Origin: Morella rubra
Lineage: Eukaryota > Streptophyta > Magnoliopsida > Fagales > Myricaceae
Direction of reading: 5' to 3'
Length of the DNA: 64,000 nucleotides
Assembly (NCBI GenBank): GCA_003952965.2
Contig: CM025852.1
Location: 27,387,448 to 27,451,447 of the forward strand
Shown: one piece after another, positions 37,301 through 48,960 of the stretch
Layout: each line of letters opens with the position of its first letter
How positions within the stretch are numbered: position 1 is the stretch's first letter
Notes under the pieces: generated by a model
What the model was told of the DNA's origin: nothing
Database searches by the model: none
What the model saw: only the letters and a program-made list of their open reading frames with translations
Program-made: the position numbers and the translations under genes

Positions 37301-39304
37301 AAAACACGAGAGTTTGACCACGGACTTTAACATAGGTTTGCCATTCCGGGGGATTTTAGACAAAAAAAAAAAAAAAGAGATTCAAAATTAATTCAGATGA
37401 GTTTTCTAAGAGCCGGAGAGTATTTATTGGGTGGGAACTGTTCAAGAGAGTTATCGTCTTAAAAAAAAAGACCCTCAGTATCAAATGTACTGCTCAGTAA
37501 CCTTAATCAATGTCCATTAATTTAAACTTAGGTTTTATCTTGAAAAATATATAAATTTCTTCGCCTATATCTAATGTACATAAGAAGATTTTGATAGGGT
37601 CGAACCATCGGTAGTAATTACTTACATCATTCCAAGACTTCCCTTGAGCAAGGCGTGGATAGAGAGGTGCTTTTGGATTGAGAAATGATATGAAATTTGA
37701 AATTGCCACCAGGTTAGGCTGCCATATTCAGAGCGGACATGTTCACAAAGATCTAAGTTGAGAAGACATAGGAACATATCACTGAAGCAAAAGAACAGCA
37801 AAGTAGCCATGACACACATTTGACAAACCGCCCGAAAATAATGCAAAGGCGAAATCCGCCCGCTGATTGATCAACTGGAAGGACAGAACAGCTTGGCCAG
37901 TTTGTGTATACGTTGGGCTGGAGGAAGCTGGAAACTTAAACTGGAACAAAGATATTCAAAAAGGCCAAGGTTAATAAGAGAAGCAAAAACAGACATGAGG
38001 ATTTGCCGGCTTGTTTGTTCTTCAAAATTCACATTGGACATACCTTCAGAGGGCTGGTGCATATATATGGAGTATCATCACCATCGTCTGGTGTACAGGT
38101 GGATGAGCTGCCATTTAGACATAAATCTTCCTTTAATTAATGAATTAACAGAAGATGCAAACTTTTAAACATGAAATGTTCCTCAATGTGCAAAAGTTCA
38201 GCACAAGCAAAAAAAACTCAGTTCGTGGGAATTGCCATTAAGAAAGTAAATGCAGTTCTATTCAATCTCATAGAGATGAATATTACTTGAAGTTTGCAGG
38301 AGAAAAGACTCCAACCCAATCGTCTGCAGTTGCATTTGGGTTAAAAATAGTCACGTTCACCCATTCAGTATCCTCACCCTGCAATCGTATAAAATAAAGC
38401 TTCAATAGAAAGCATCACATCTCTGCCAAAATGGATGCATGATGAACATCGAAAGTTGGAAACCAATCTAAATTCAATGAGATTATGTGTGATGGATGGT
38501 AAATTCTATATGCATATTGTAAGAAGTCATGAGGATGTCGCCAGACAGTAATTAGTTCGGATACACTGTCAAAGCAGCCCAAGTGGTTAACCTTGATATA
38601 AGCTAGACTCATGTGCATTGAGAAACTAGACTGAAAATCCAATCCCTGCTTTGCTTTCAATTTGGTGAAGCATGTCACCTTCCACCAGAGACAAACCAGG
38701 ATGGGGAGAGGGGGGGCAGCCCTGGCTCCCAATGTTTTGAAGAACAAATATGACCAATTTTCAGAGGCAAATGATGAAAGGTATAGACTTGAAAGATTAC
38801 GATTTGTGTTATTGTGAGTCTAATTTTTTTCCATGGCCTTTGTGTCAGTTCATTAACGAAAACTGTCAGTCATAAATCTATGAAAGATTGTCATTTCTGC
38901 CAAAAGAACCTTTGAGTGGGAAAGAAGTGTCTGACCCCCTCTCCCACCCCAAGCTAGTAGTCCTAACATTCTCCCTGTACGTCAGCCTCCATTTGATTTT
39001 GGGCAGACCCTTTGCCTTTTGATTTTCAAAAAGCAGCTCTTCCAGAAGTTTTTTTTTTTTCAACGAAAAATTGAAATAATAACAGAAACCGTATGTTTTT
39101 TCTGCATGGCAATGACACTTCTACCTGTAACCCGAGAAGCTGCGGGCTGGCAAAAATGGAGACGGCCTCACTTAGTGCACGAGTGGCCTTGTGAATGGCA
39201 ATATCAGCAAGTGGCTGTTCGCTTGACCCACTAACGTCAGCAAAAGCCAAGCACAAGAACACAACAATCGTGAAAAACTTTACTCCTCGAGTGCTCTCTT
39301 CCAT
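34358..39304 (-). CDS. PAP27-like: Gene C: PAP27-like purple acid phosphatase, 614 aa in 12 exons
   Basis: Exons (5' to 3'): 39125-39304, 38287-38378, 38044-38107, 37818-37940, 37626-37718, 37137-37266, 36706-36787, 36480-36612, 35780-35985, 35543-35668, 34860-35169 and 34358-34663. All are GT-AG and the frame is open. The start MEESTRGVKFF is chosen because paralogues begin MEET or MAES. An in-frame ATG at 39313 would add three residues. A signal peptide ends near FADVSG. Motifs GDMG, GDITY, GNHE, IAHR and GHKH keep all seven metal ligands. Exon 3 is one codon shorter than in A and D. A secreted metallophosphoesterase is expected; substrate unknown. Confidence 0.9.
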
Positions 39305-41544
39305 TTCGGGCATGCTATAAGAAATCTCTTACTCTGGGAAGCAAACTGATCAATGGCCCTTTTAAAGAGTTCGGATAATAGGTTATGCCATTTCGATTCT
39401 CAGAATGATTCGTGTTAGAATTTTTTAGTACTTTTTGGTACTTTAGGGGAGAAGGAGAAGTGGAGCGCATGAAGGCTTAGAGAGGAGAGAAGCAGATAAA
39501 TTCCACATGAGATGTGAGAAGTATCCTCATTTGACTTCCTCTAAGAAGTGAGCTGCGTGAAGGGTTAGAGAAAAGACACGACAGCAAAAGTCAGCTTGAG
39601 TTTTATGAAATTCACCACAAGTAGAGGCAGTTGGGGAGGCAAAGGCCTCCATGTAATTATTTTCTTAAGCATGCAGAATATTTGTTGTTATCTAAATCAT
39701 ACTAACAGAAGCTACGAGTTAAGGAGGGACAGCGCTCAGCTAGCCGCTGGATTCTGCTTCTCAAAGAGAGACGAGTTTCGTAAACGACACCCCGTACTGT
39801 GGCCTGTACAACTCAATTATTAGTCATGAGACGGGTTATTTATTAATTTATTTTTCTTTCTAGTAGTAATTAATCAAGGGTAATTCTGCAGATGACCAAG
39901 TACTTGTGCAGTACTATATCGTGCTAGCTAGCTAGTATGCAAATCTGAAGACAATATTAATAAATTAACTGATTTATTATCGGATATAAATTATTTTGCA
40001 TGAATAATATATATAAATATACGAGCCGCGCCACTAATTACAGATAGATTACAGCTTCCCAATACAATTTCTTTTAAATTCATTCGGCCAATAGAACTTC
40101 TTCAATAAATTTATAAAAAAAGTTGATTTTAACTAAATACTAAAATATATAGAATGAGTTTGAATTGCCACATATCTACCGCCACTGGGTACAACATTTT
40201 TATGTACAAACAACAAAAAGGCTCTTGCGTTATTCTGGGAATAATTTACACTGGAACTACTTCCAGAAATTATTTAATTATTATTTAGAGGGTTTTCTAT
40301 GACATCCAAGGACTCAACTCTTCAAAGTCAATATTCCCAGAGTCTGGCTTTGGAGTTTGCTCCATCAATCCAGGTCGATCTTAGGCTCAAAATTCTTAAA
40401 TGCTATTAATCTTTTGGGTCACTTTTAAGACTTGCTGCAACAAGTAATTACTCAGTTTTTTTGGAACAAGGAGATCGCACAAGTCTGAAAAATTAGTTGA
40501 GATGGAACTCTAGATACTCTTATGATCCCCAAAAAAAAATTCTTCGAAGTCAAGTTATTTTGTGGAGTTTGAGTTGGAAAATATTTTTTGATTATATATA
40601 TTATGCATGTTAATTAACTGAAGTAAAAGCTCCTACTAAACCGTTGATTAATGAATATTTTTATTTTATTGAAAAAATATTAGATTTGTCTGTAGAGTAA
40701 AAATTATAGTCGGAGGATAATATAGTTGAAGCTCTAATAACTGTTTGCAGTTTAGTGCTTGGGTGATTCGATTTTATATCTTAATGTTATCATGTGTTTC
40801 CCACATCCCAACACGGCAACACGTACGGATAGAGGAAAGATTATTGGCTTAGGTGCCTGAGAAGTGAGAACCAAAAGTTTGCTTTAGAAGAAAGATTCAC
40901 GAAAATGCTATGTTAAAAAAAAGAAATAGTCGAGCTCATAATTAACGCAAACACTTTGAGAAAATGTGCGATAGGAAAAGCCGAGGGAAAAATGTGTGAT
41001 AGTAAAAAATAATTAACACACCTACTTTGATGAAATGTTCAAACCGAATTATTATTTTGACAAATAATGCAAAGCGAATGAAAACAGTAATTAGTGAATG
41101 TATTGTGACAAATATAATAGCTTGGAATGTAAAGTGTCAAAATCTTCATAATTGAAAAGAGTATAAAATAGAAAAAAAAATACAATTTACATCTTTATCC
41201 GTAAATACTTATTGACGAATGTTTATTTGTAAATTTTGTACGATACCAATACGAGTATAATTCAAACTTGTTTATTGGAGAAAGTAAACTTTTCTTATGA
41301 TTATCTATAACTAAGAACAAGATAAAATGACTTCCTTTATAAGTTTTTATGACAATGAGTATTAGAGAATATAATTTAAATAATAAAAATATATCTATTC
41401 TTATTAGTTTAAGTTTTTTAGAGAAGTGGTAATATTACATGGTATCGGAGTCAAGGCAGATTCAAGTCTCCAAACCCAACTTTATACTTTATCTCAATTT
41501 CAATTAAATATTACACATAAAGTTGGATTAAATATACTTTTTAC
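39305..41544. other. Intergenic, 5' of gene C
   Basis: Part of the flank (near 40150-40270) resembles the upstream sequence of genes D and E. The rest is AT-rich and unique by eye. Short frames, such as 39596-39823, have no supporting features. Confidence 0.45.
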
Positions 41545-42368
41545 TTAGGTCATGATACTTTGTATCATACACTATCAATTTCATCACATTTCACCCTTCG
41601 ACTACCAATCTTGTATATTATGTATCATTTGCTATGAATAATTTGGATAATATAGAAGAGGGCGCATAATATTCAAGATTGGTAGTTGATGAGTGAAATG
41701 TAATGAAATTGATAGTTTAAAAATGTATTTTTTTTCTAATTATATATATAAGAATAAAAGCAGGAAGGAAGTCATAATATAACAGCAACTAGAGGATCAT
41801 AAACAAAATGAAGCATGCCACAACAACAATGCCGAAAAGTAGGCACTTGTTTTTAGAGAGAGAGACTATGCCTTTTCTCAAAAAACCCTCCCCTCCCCCA
41901 TCTTGTTCCCCTCCTCTTTAGTCTGGGCTCTCGAGGGCGAGAGGAGCTTCAGTTCCTTAGGTCATGATACTTTGTATCATAAACTATCAATTTCGTTACA
42001 TTTCACCATTTAACTACCAATCTTGTATATTATGCATCATTTGCTATTAATAATTTGGATAATATAGAAGAGGGCGCATAGTATACAAGATTGGTAGTTG
42101 ATGAGTGAAATGTAATGAAATTAATAGTTTAAAAATGCTTTTTTTTTTCTAATTATATATATAAGAATAAAAACAGGGAGGAAGTCATAATATAGCAGCA
42201 ACTAGAGGGTCATAAACAAAATGAAGCATGCCACGACAACGATGCCGAAAAGTAGGTACTCGTTTTTAGCGTCTTCTCTCTAAAAACCTCCCCCCCCCCC
42301 CCCCCCCTCCCCCCCTGTTCCCCTCCTCTCTGGTCTCGGCTCTCAATGGCGGGAGGAGTTCCGGTTCC
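41545..42368. repeat. Tandem duplication, unit about 412 bp
   Basis: Two direct copies begin cttaggtcatgatactttg at 41545 and 41957. Each contains a fold-back palindrome (ctatcaatttc...gaaattgatag; arms about 41567-41612 and 41670-41716) and the start of a non-LTR-like element (ctctcgagggcgagaggag; ctctcaatggcgggaggag). The copies differ by scattered substitutions. Confidence 0.85.
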
Positions 42369-42979
42369 TCTCGCCTCCCTCTCTCATCCCAACCCTGCCT
42401 CTAGTGGCCGGGATCTGCTCTTTTTTCCCGCTTCAAGCTCTGTTTTGGGTCTCTTTTCTAGCGGCTTTGGGCATCAGATCTTGGCTTTTTGAGTGGTCTT
42501 TGATGGCCACGCTCCTCTAGACTTGCATCTTCTTCTCCCAGTGCTCTGTTTTGCCTCTCTTTGCCATTGATCTGCCAGCACGTGCTGTCTCACGCGCACC
42601 CTTGTGCGCATATGGATCTCACACGTCAGTTTCTCCCTACGGCTTTTTGGTCTTGTTTTGGTGGTTTTCGGAGGTCACGCGGTCCCACGGCTCCCTTCAG
42701 CGTCTCCTGGAGGCCTTATATGCACTGGTCCAACGTCACTCCTCCGCTCCTCTTGCCTGCTCCGCCACTTCTGCTGGGTGTTTTATTTGTGTTTTTGTTG
42801 TTGTTTTTTCTTTTTTGTTTGGTTGGTTTTGGGCCAATGCTGGTGCACTTTTTAACGCCTTTAATTGGGCTATGCTTGTTGGGACGCCGCCTCTTTAGAG
42901 GGTCTGGTTCACCGTTAGAGCGACTCCGCTGTATTTTGATCCACCATGAAGAAATATAGATCTCCGTTTCACTTAAAAA
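42217..42979 (+). mobile_element. Non-LTR-like element, plus strand
   Basis: A C-rich 5' part with a C homopolymer near 42285-42307 and a T/C-rich body end in a short A-run (cacttaaaaaaaac). The flanks share aactagagg...taaac/acaaac (about 42200 and 42980), a likely target duplication. The 115- and 132-codon frames in it are C/T-biased and unlike known proteins. Confidence 0.5.
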
Positions 42980-43219
42980 AAACTAGAGGATTACAAACGA
43001 GAAAAAGGAAAACCAGAAGGAGAGGTCAGGCGAGGATAGCTGAATTTTACAACCTTTTTATTAATTTCGGCGAATTTCATAACACAAAGCAGTAAACAAA
43101 ACAAAAAATCCTGCCGACATTTCTGAATTACAATCAATTAACACACAAAAACAAGATCACCGTCTCCCAACAAGTAAATCCCCACGAGAAAGTTCCTCGG
43201 AAGGATTTTAAGGTTCAGT

Positions 43220-46200
43220 TTAGGTTTTCGCAGTGATAGGTTCACAACTGTCGTGGACACAAGCCATGACATCACTGTAGTCCCTGGATATGGTGAAGGA
43301 ATCGTGTACGCTTCCGTCGCGGCTTCTAATGTACTCCAAGAGAAGGGACGAGTGATTGAATGCCGTCAGTTTGACAAATCCCCAGTCTTGATCATCTCTT
43401 ACAAGACTCCATTGGGGCACCACAGTGCTGAACGTATCTAGTGATTTCCCTCCATTTCCGATACAAACATGTATTGTTCCATTCACAGTGCCCGAATAGT
43501 GAGATGTTTCTGTATTCACGCATTGGTTCTACACCACCAGAAGATCAACACGAACAAATTAAGCACAAGGCATTATATATATCCAAGTGCCGGGAAGAAG
43601 AAATTATGGGAAATTCAGAACGAGTAAGACACTAAAGATGAACGGAACCAGAGAGTATTGCCAGTTTTCTGTACCTCATAAACAGGGCATGTCCTTTCAT
43701 AGAGATGCTCATGACCAGAAAATGCAAGGTCCACCTTGTACTTCTGCCAGAGTTTTTGCAATTCCCTTCCCATCGGCTCTGCAAATGATCCCTCCAGGGC
43801 ATAATCCAAGCTAGAGGAATACCCGAGGACACGATGAGAAATGAAGATCAACCAAGGTTGTTTCTGTCTATCTACCGAAGCAAGGCAACGCTCAATGAAT
43901 GCGTACTGCTCTGATCCCTCCCTCCAGTCATGTTCAGTGTCAGCTATACAGAAGTGAAACATGCCATAATCCGTGGGGTACCTGCATAAGCGTGGTATTA
44001 TTTACCCCTCTGGAGAAGGTAATATTTACCCCCGACGGTGCTTTGCCTGTTGGTCGCGCATCTTTGGGGTCCATCCATTACGCTAAGACTCTATGAACGC
44101 TTAAACATAATTAGAAAGAGGAAAACATGCAACTTACCAAAATTTTGCCCTGTTCTCAGCAGGAACATAGAACATGGTTTGGGCCAGCACACCGCATTCC
44201 CCACCTGAATCGGGAGTATTAAAGAAGGACCCAGAATTCGGCCAATCACGCTCGTGATTACCACTGCAGGAGAGATCAAAGGAAGATTCTCAAACTGGCC
44301 ATATCGCAAAGTAACATCTAAAACCAAATGGAACATATGAGTATACGCACTGAACAATTGCACAAACCTTGCAATCATATATGGGACAGCCGATGTAATG
44401 GGCTGCACTTGTGCAGTGAATTGATCCCACTGCGAGATATATCCATTTGCATATACGATATCTCCAATATGGAAAACTATGTCATAATTTGGCAAGTCCT
44501 GGATGAGTCGGTCTGTGGTGTTCAGTGAACCTGGCTGATTATTACTATACTCGTTTGAGCCATCACGCTCTGCCTGAAAGACATATAAACAAATGTCAAT
44601 TATGCTCTGGGTGCATCAAGCGACAAGAAACTCAACCTGTTTACAGAACAACAAACACACTAAAATATAAGTAGATGTGAACTTTGTGTAAGGAATTATT
44701 TGATACCATGTTAGACCACCATTTCTTCCGTAAGCTTACAGAAATGGGAAATTTAATGATGTGACTTTGGGGTATAGTTAGATACTAATGACGTTCTCCT
44801 TTTAAGAAGATAAGTAATATTTTGATTTTGTTTTCCCTTTTTGCTATAAATCTCCATCAGTATCATCGAAGATCACCTTCCCCATGTCGCCAAATATTAT
44901 AACACGCTGCAACGAGTTCTGTCCGGGATAAGGGGATGATTTGAACGAATATGACTTGCTCCAGATGTTTGAGCCATCAGATAAGATGTGGCCTAACCTG
45001 TAAGTGTACCTGAAAATGGATAATAACAATCTTCAGGACATATGTTCAACCTGTCATTAGCACATCTATGTCCAGGAAAACAAATGTTGAAATGCCTACA
45101 CAATATTTGGCCACAATTTCTCTAAGAAACTTGTGTGTATGAAACCAGGGTCACGCCAGCCAACTGTCCGTGCGGGTGAACCTGCAGAGTAACACAGAAA
45201 CCCTCATGCAATAAGTCTACAACTGCATTAATTAGACTTTCACTCTGCAAAAAGATTGGTAAACTTATTATGCCTAGATCCACAATAGTTCATGCTCCAA
45301 ATCTATAGCTTTCTACAATGGTTATGTTTTTTTTAACTAGGGTTAGTCTTGCATGGGATATAATTAGTGCGAGTGGTCAAGAAATGGTGAAAAATCAATT
45401 TTAATCTGTTCTTTGTGCTTCTGGAACCACAGAAGAAAAAATTATACTTGAAGACTTTACTCCCCTGTTTTTGCTGCTCTGTTCTCTGCAAAATTCTGCA
45501 TAAACATTCCTTACTTCTAATGTTGATCTCAGCTTGTTTATTCAACTGTCTTTGAGAGTTAAATTAGTTAGCATATCCAACCGACGCACATAAACTCACT
45601 CTTCAGTGCAGTTTAGGACTGATTATTGCTTTATGATTTGGATCATCTACCTTGAAACTTGCCGATCAAGGTACCTTCTATTATCACTAGAATAATCTTT
45701 GCACTCTGATGAAACTATTAGTGGATAGAACAAATCATACCACACATGGAATTTCTCGTAAACGTCAATGTTCCAGCTGGGGATCGATCTTGACGTGCTC
45801 CCTTCATACCCCACTCAACAAATGGAATAGCTTCATCTATGTCATAGCCGCTTGTCCAGGTGACTGTCATCTGCGAGTAGAAGTTCGAATGGTAGGGGAA
45901 GGATATAACGCTAGTGGACGATAGACCGCACCCTTAACTATGAACTTCAAGAATTCTCGTAAAATGTACAAAGAATAAGCATCTAAAGATTAAAACAGAA
46001 CAGTGATGTAACATGGCGGATGCAGGGGGCGGCCCTGGCGCCGCCCCCATTGGACAGGCAAAAAAAAAAATTTACACAAATTTTTTTTTTTTTTTTTTTT
46101 TTTAAAAAATTTTTTTATCTTAGAAGTCGCCTCCCTTCACGTGGGGTCCTGCCTCCGCCACTGGTGATGTTGAATTATCTTCTTAAAACAGAAGGCCGTC

Positions 46201-47560
46201 AATATCCATGTCCATTTAAATTTAGTTCAGAACTGGGAAAATAAATAGTAAGAATACGCTGTAGGTTTAATCTTGATAAATATATTTCTTAGAAGATAAT
46301 AGGCAACCAGGCACCAGCAGTTGATAGAAACTTACCTCATTCCAAGACTTCCCTTGAGCAAGGCGTGGGTATAGAGGTGCTTTTGGATTGGCAAATGATA
46401 TGAAATTTGAAACTGCCACCAGGATAGGCTGCCATGGTCATCAGCACAGTGATTTCTTATTAGTATAGGTGAAGTATAAATTTAATCTAAAATACAAGAG
46501 AAGCAGGATAACGGGATAAATAGAGACATGTTCAGAAACATCCAAGTTGAGACATGAACATATTACTGAAGCATAAGAACAGTAGAATCCATGGACACAC
46601 ATTTGACAAACCGCCAGAAAATAATGCGAAGGAGAAATCTGCCCGCTGATTGATCAACTGGAACCTCAAAACAGCTTTGCCACTTGTTGAATAGTTTGGA
46701 CTGGAGGCATTTGCAAAGGTGAACTGCCAAAAAGATATTCAATACCACAAATGTTAATTGGATAAGCACAAACCAAATTGTTTTAAGCGAAAACCAAATT
46801 TGAAGAATTTTCCTGTTCCTTCTTTTTTTTTTAAGAAAAGAAATTTGCCAGCTTTATATGCTACCTCATCTCAGTGAATTTCACATTGGTCATACCTTTA
46901 TCGGGCTTGTGCACAAAAATGGAGACTGGTCTTCAACATTCTCTTTGGGACAAATTGATGAACTGCCATTTACAGAAAAATATTACTTCAATTTTTGCAT
47001 TAGCATAAGATGCAAACTTAGGAACATTATATCGTCCTCTATGTGCACAACTCTGCTACATGGCTATAATCTCCATTCTTTTGGGGAAAACACTCAGTTC
47101 GTCCAAAGCCACTGAGAAATAAAATTTTATTTTACTGCATCTTTATTGTATACTGTAATGATTTAACTACGCTTTACCAAATGATACAGCTAGAGATGTA
47201 TATTACTTGAAATTTGCAGGTGAAAAAACTGCAACCCAATCAGCCACAGATGGATTTGGGTTTACAATAGTTACGTTCACCCATTGAGTATCCTCGCCCT
47301 GTAATCATATAAAAGATAAAAGTCACAAAAAGAATCTCTATTCACCTTTTTGCTAGCCATATGATTGACACTCGTACCTGTAATCCGAGAATCTTCGGGG
47401 TGGCCTTAATGGTGACGGACTCACTCAGTTTACGAGTTGCCATGTGAATGGAAATCTTGGAGAGTGGGTGCACATCGTCAGACCCACTAGCGTGAACAAA
47501 AACCAAGCACAAGAGGACCACAGTGGTGAACATCTTTAGACCACGACAGCTTTCTGCCAT
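43220..47560 (-). CDS. PAP27-like: Gene D: PAP27-like purple acid phosphatase, 616 aa in 12 exons
   Basis: Exons (5' to 3'): 47378-47560, 47207-47298, 46896-46962, 46601-46723, 46336-46428, 45741-45870, 45100-45181, 44877-45009, 44368-44573, 44138-44263, 43675-43981 and 43220-43528. Every junction is GT-AG and the frame is open. The start MAESCRGLKMF matches gene E; an upstream in-frame ATG at 47584 is not conserved. A signal peptide is followed by the PAP N-terminal region, then GDMG, GDIVY, GNHE, ISHR and GHEH (Y-E-R follows). Exon 11 is one codon shorter (MGRELQ) and exon 12 one longer than in A. The last residues read TAKT instead of TLAS. Intron 5 carries a small hAT-like MITE. Confidence 0.92.
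46011..46163. mobile_element. hAT-like MITE in gene D intron 5
   Basis: 153 bp with ends acatggcggatgc and gcctccgccactg (near-inverted), and flanking 8-bp repeats gtgatgta and gtgatgtt. The interior is mostly an A/T run. It is absent from gene E, whose intron 5 is collapsed between two gtagg words. Confidence 0.7.
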
Positions 47561-47632
47561 TCTTCTAACGTACGTACAGTACAAAAATCACTTACCCTGG
47601 TCCCTGAGAAGCAAACTGAGAGGAAATGGCCC

Positions 47633-47639
47633 TTATATA
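47633..47639 (-). promoter_or_regulatory. Putative TATA box of gene D
   Basis: On the minus strand it reads tatataag, about 73 bp upstream of the ATG at 47560. The same word sits at the same place in gene E. Confidence 0.55.
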
Positions 47640-48649
47640 ATGAGCTTGAATGATCTATACGCCATTTTTTTATTCCCAGAATTATCCCTGCTTGACACTC
47701 TGTTAATTCCTTTTTCTACTTTAAAATGAAGGGTAAGTGGAACCCATGACGGATGTAGATAGACTTGCAAGAGTTATCCTCATCTTTCAGCGTTTGACTT
47801 CTTTTTTTTTTTTTCCCTCACCGTTGTTTCTTTCAGTAACAAGGAGGAGTGGAATACGCTAAGGTTAGAGAGAAGAGAAACAGAGAATGTCTGCTTGAGT
47901 GGTGAGAAACCACAACAGGCCCAGGCTGTAAGGGAGGAAAAAACCCCGAACAGAAAGTTTTCACGGCAGGCTGTTTTTATTGTCTAAAAAATGATTTTGC
48001 GCAGTGTCTTGCTGGTTCTCTTATAGTACGAACCATATATGCCACAGTTCAATAGAGAACAGACCTTGGGTTCTGCTTCCTAAGAGACACGATCTTTGTA
48101 CACGACGCGCGCCGACGATACATTCCAAGTTATATGTAAACGACACCCGTCTACCTTCGCCAATCTTTAGAGAAAAAGAACGGTAATCTTTCAAACCTCA
48201 CAAATTAAGTGGAGTTATATATTACTTCTAGAAACGACAACCGTGTCCGTGCTGATCTTAATTCCAATTAACCATAACAAGACAGTTTTTCGCTTGGAAT
48301 CTCTAAGAACAGAAGCAGCAGTTAGATTGCCTGCCAGCCAGCTCCACGCGATGCTTTTAATTTTTAGGTCAAATGTATTAGCGTTGAAGATTCCTACGTA
48401 CATTTCGATATATATATTTCCCCTCCGCAAACAGAGTACCTAATTCTCTGGTATGCTTCGAAAGAGCAAAAGGAATAGTTGGCAAATTAAACGGGTCAAT
48501 TCGTGGTGAAGCATGCTGCACAAATTGCTACATCTCAACCGCCACAGGTTACGTACATTTTCTGAAATATATGTAGGATCAGATGGCTCGGCTCTTGCTT
48601 CATCACTTCTCCTGGCCGGATAATACTGTCGGAATTATATATATATATA
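47640..48649. other. 5' flank of gene D
   Basis: Parts match the 5' flank of gene E (about 61890-62110), including gctacatctcaaccgccac. No gene signal. A TA run lies at about 48637-48656. Confidence 0.5.
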
Positions 48650-48659
48650 TATATATGAC

Positions 48660-48960
48660 TCATATTTGAGAGGGGAATGCTCTTGCTAACTATTTAGCTA
48701 AACTTGGTAATCAGGAAATTTTGAGATCTTGGAATCACATGGCGGATGTCCCTTCGCGATTACATGGTTTATTTCGAACCGAACTTATTCTTAAGAATTT
48801 CCTAGTTTTGTTTTAGTTTTATTGTTTGTTTTTTATCTGGTCTTTGAGGATTTTAGCTTGGCTTTTGGCGTTTCTTTGTAACCGGTTAAATTTGTTTGTT
48901 ATCATGGTATTCGGAGTCCGTCAAACTTGAGGATATTTTAATAAATTTCGAACATGTCGT
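48660..48960 (+). pseudogene. 3' fragment of a LINE RNase H coding region
   Basis: Translation gives REGNALANYLAKLGNQEI and SWNHMADVPSRLHGLF, ending in a stop. This is the C-terminal pattern of plant LINE RNase H domains (H-x-REGN-x-xAD-x-LA). It interrupts sequence that is continuous upstream of gene E, so it inserted after the D/E duplication or was lost there. Confidence 0.65.

Noticed and set aside
42551-42959. Overlapping 115- and 132-codon frames
   Set aside because: Low-complexity C/T-rich non-LTR-like element sequence in several frames at once, without a recognisable motif.
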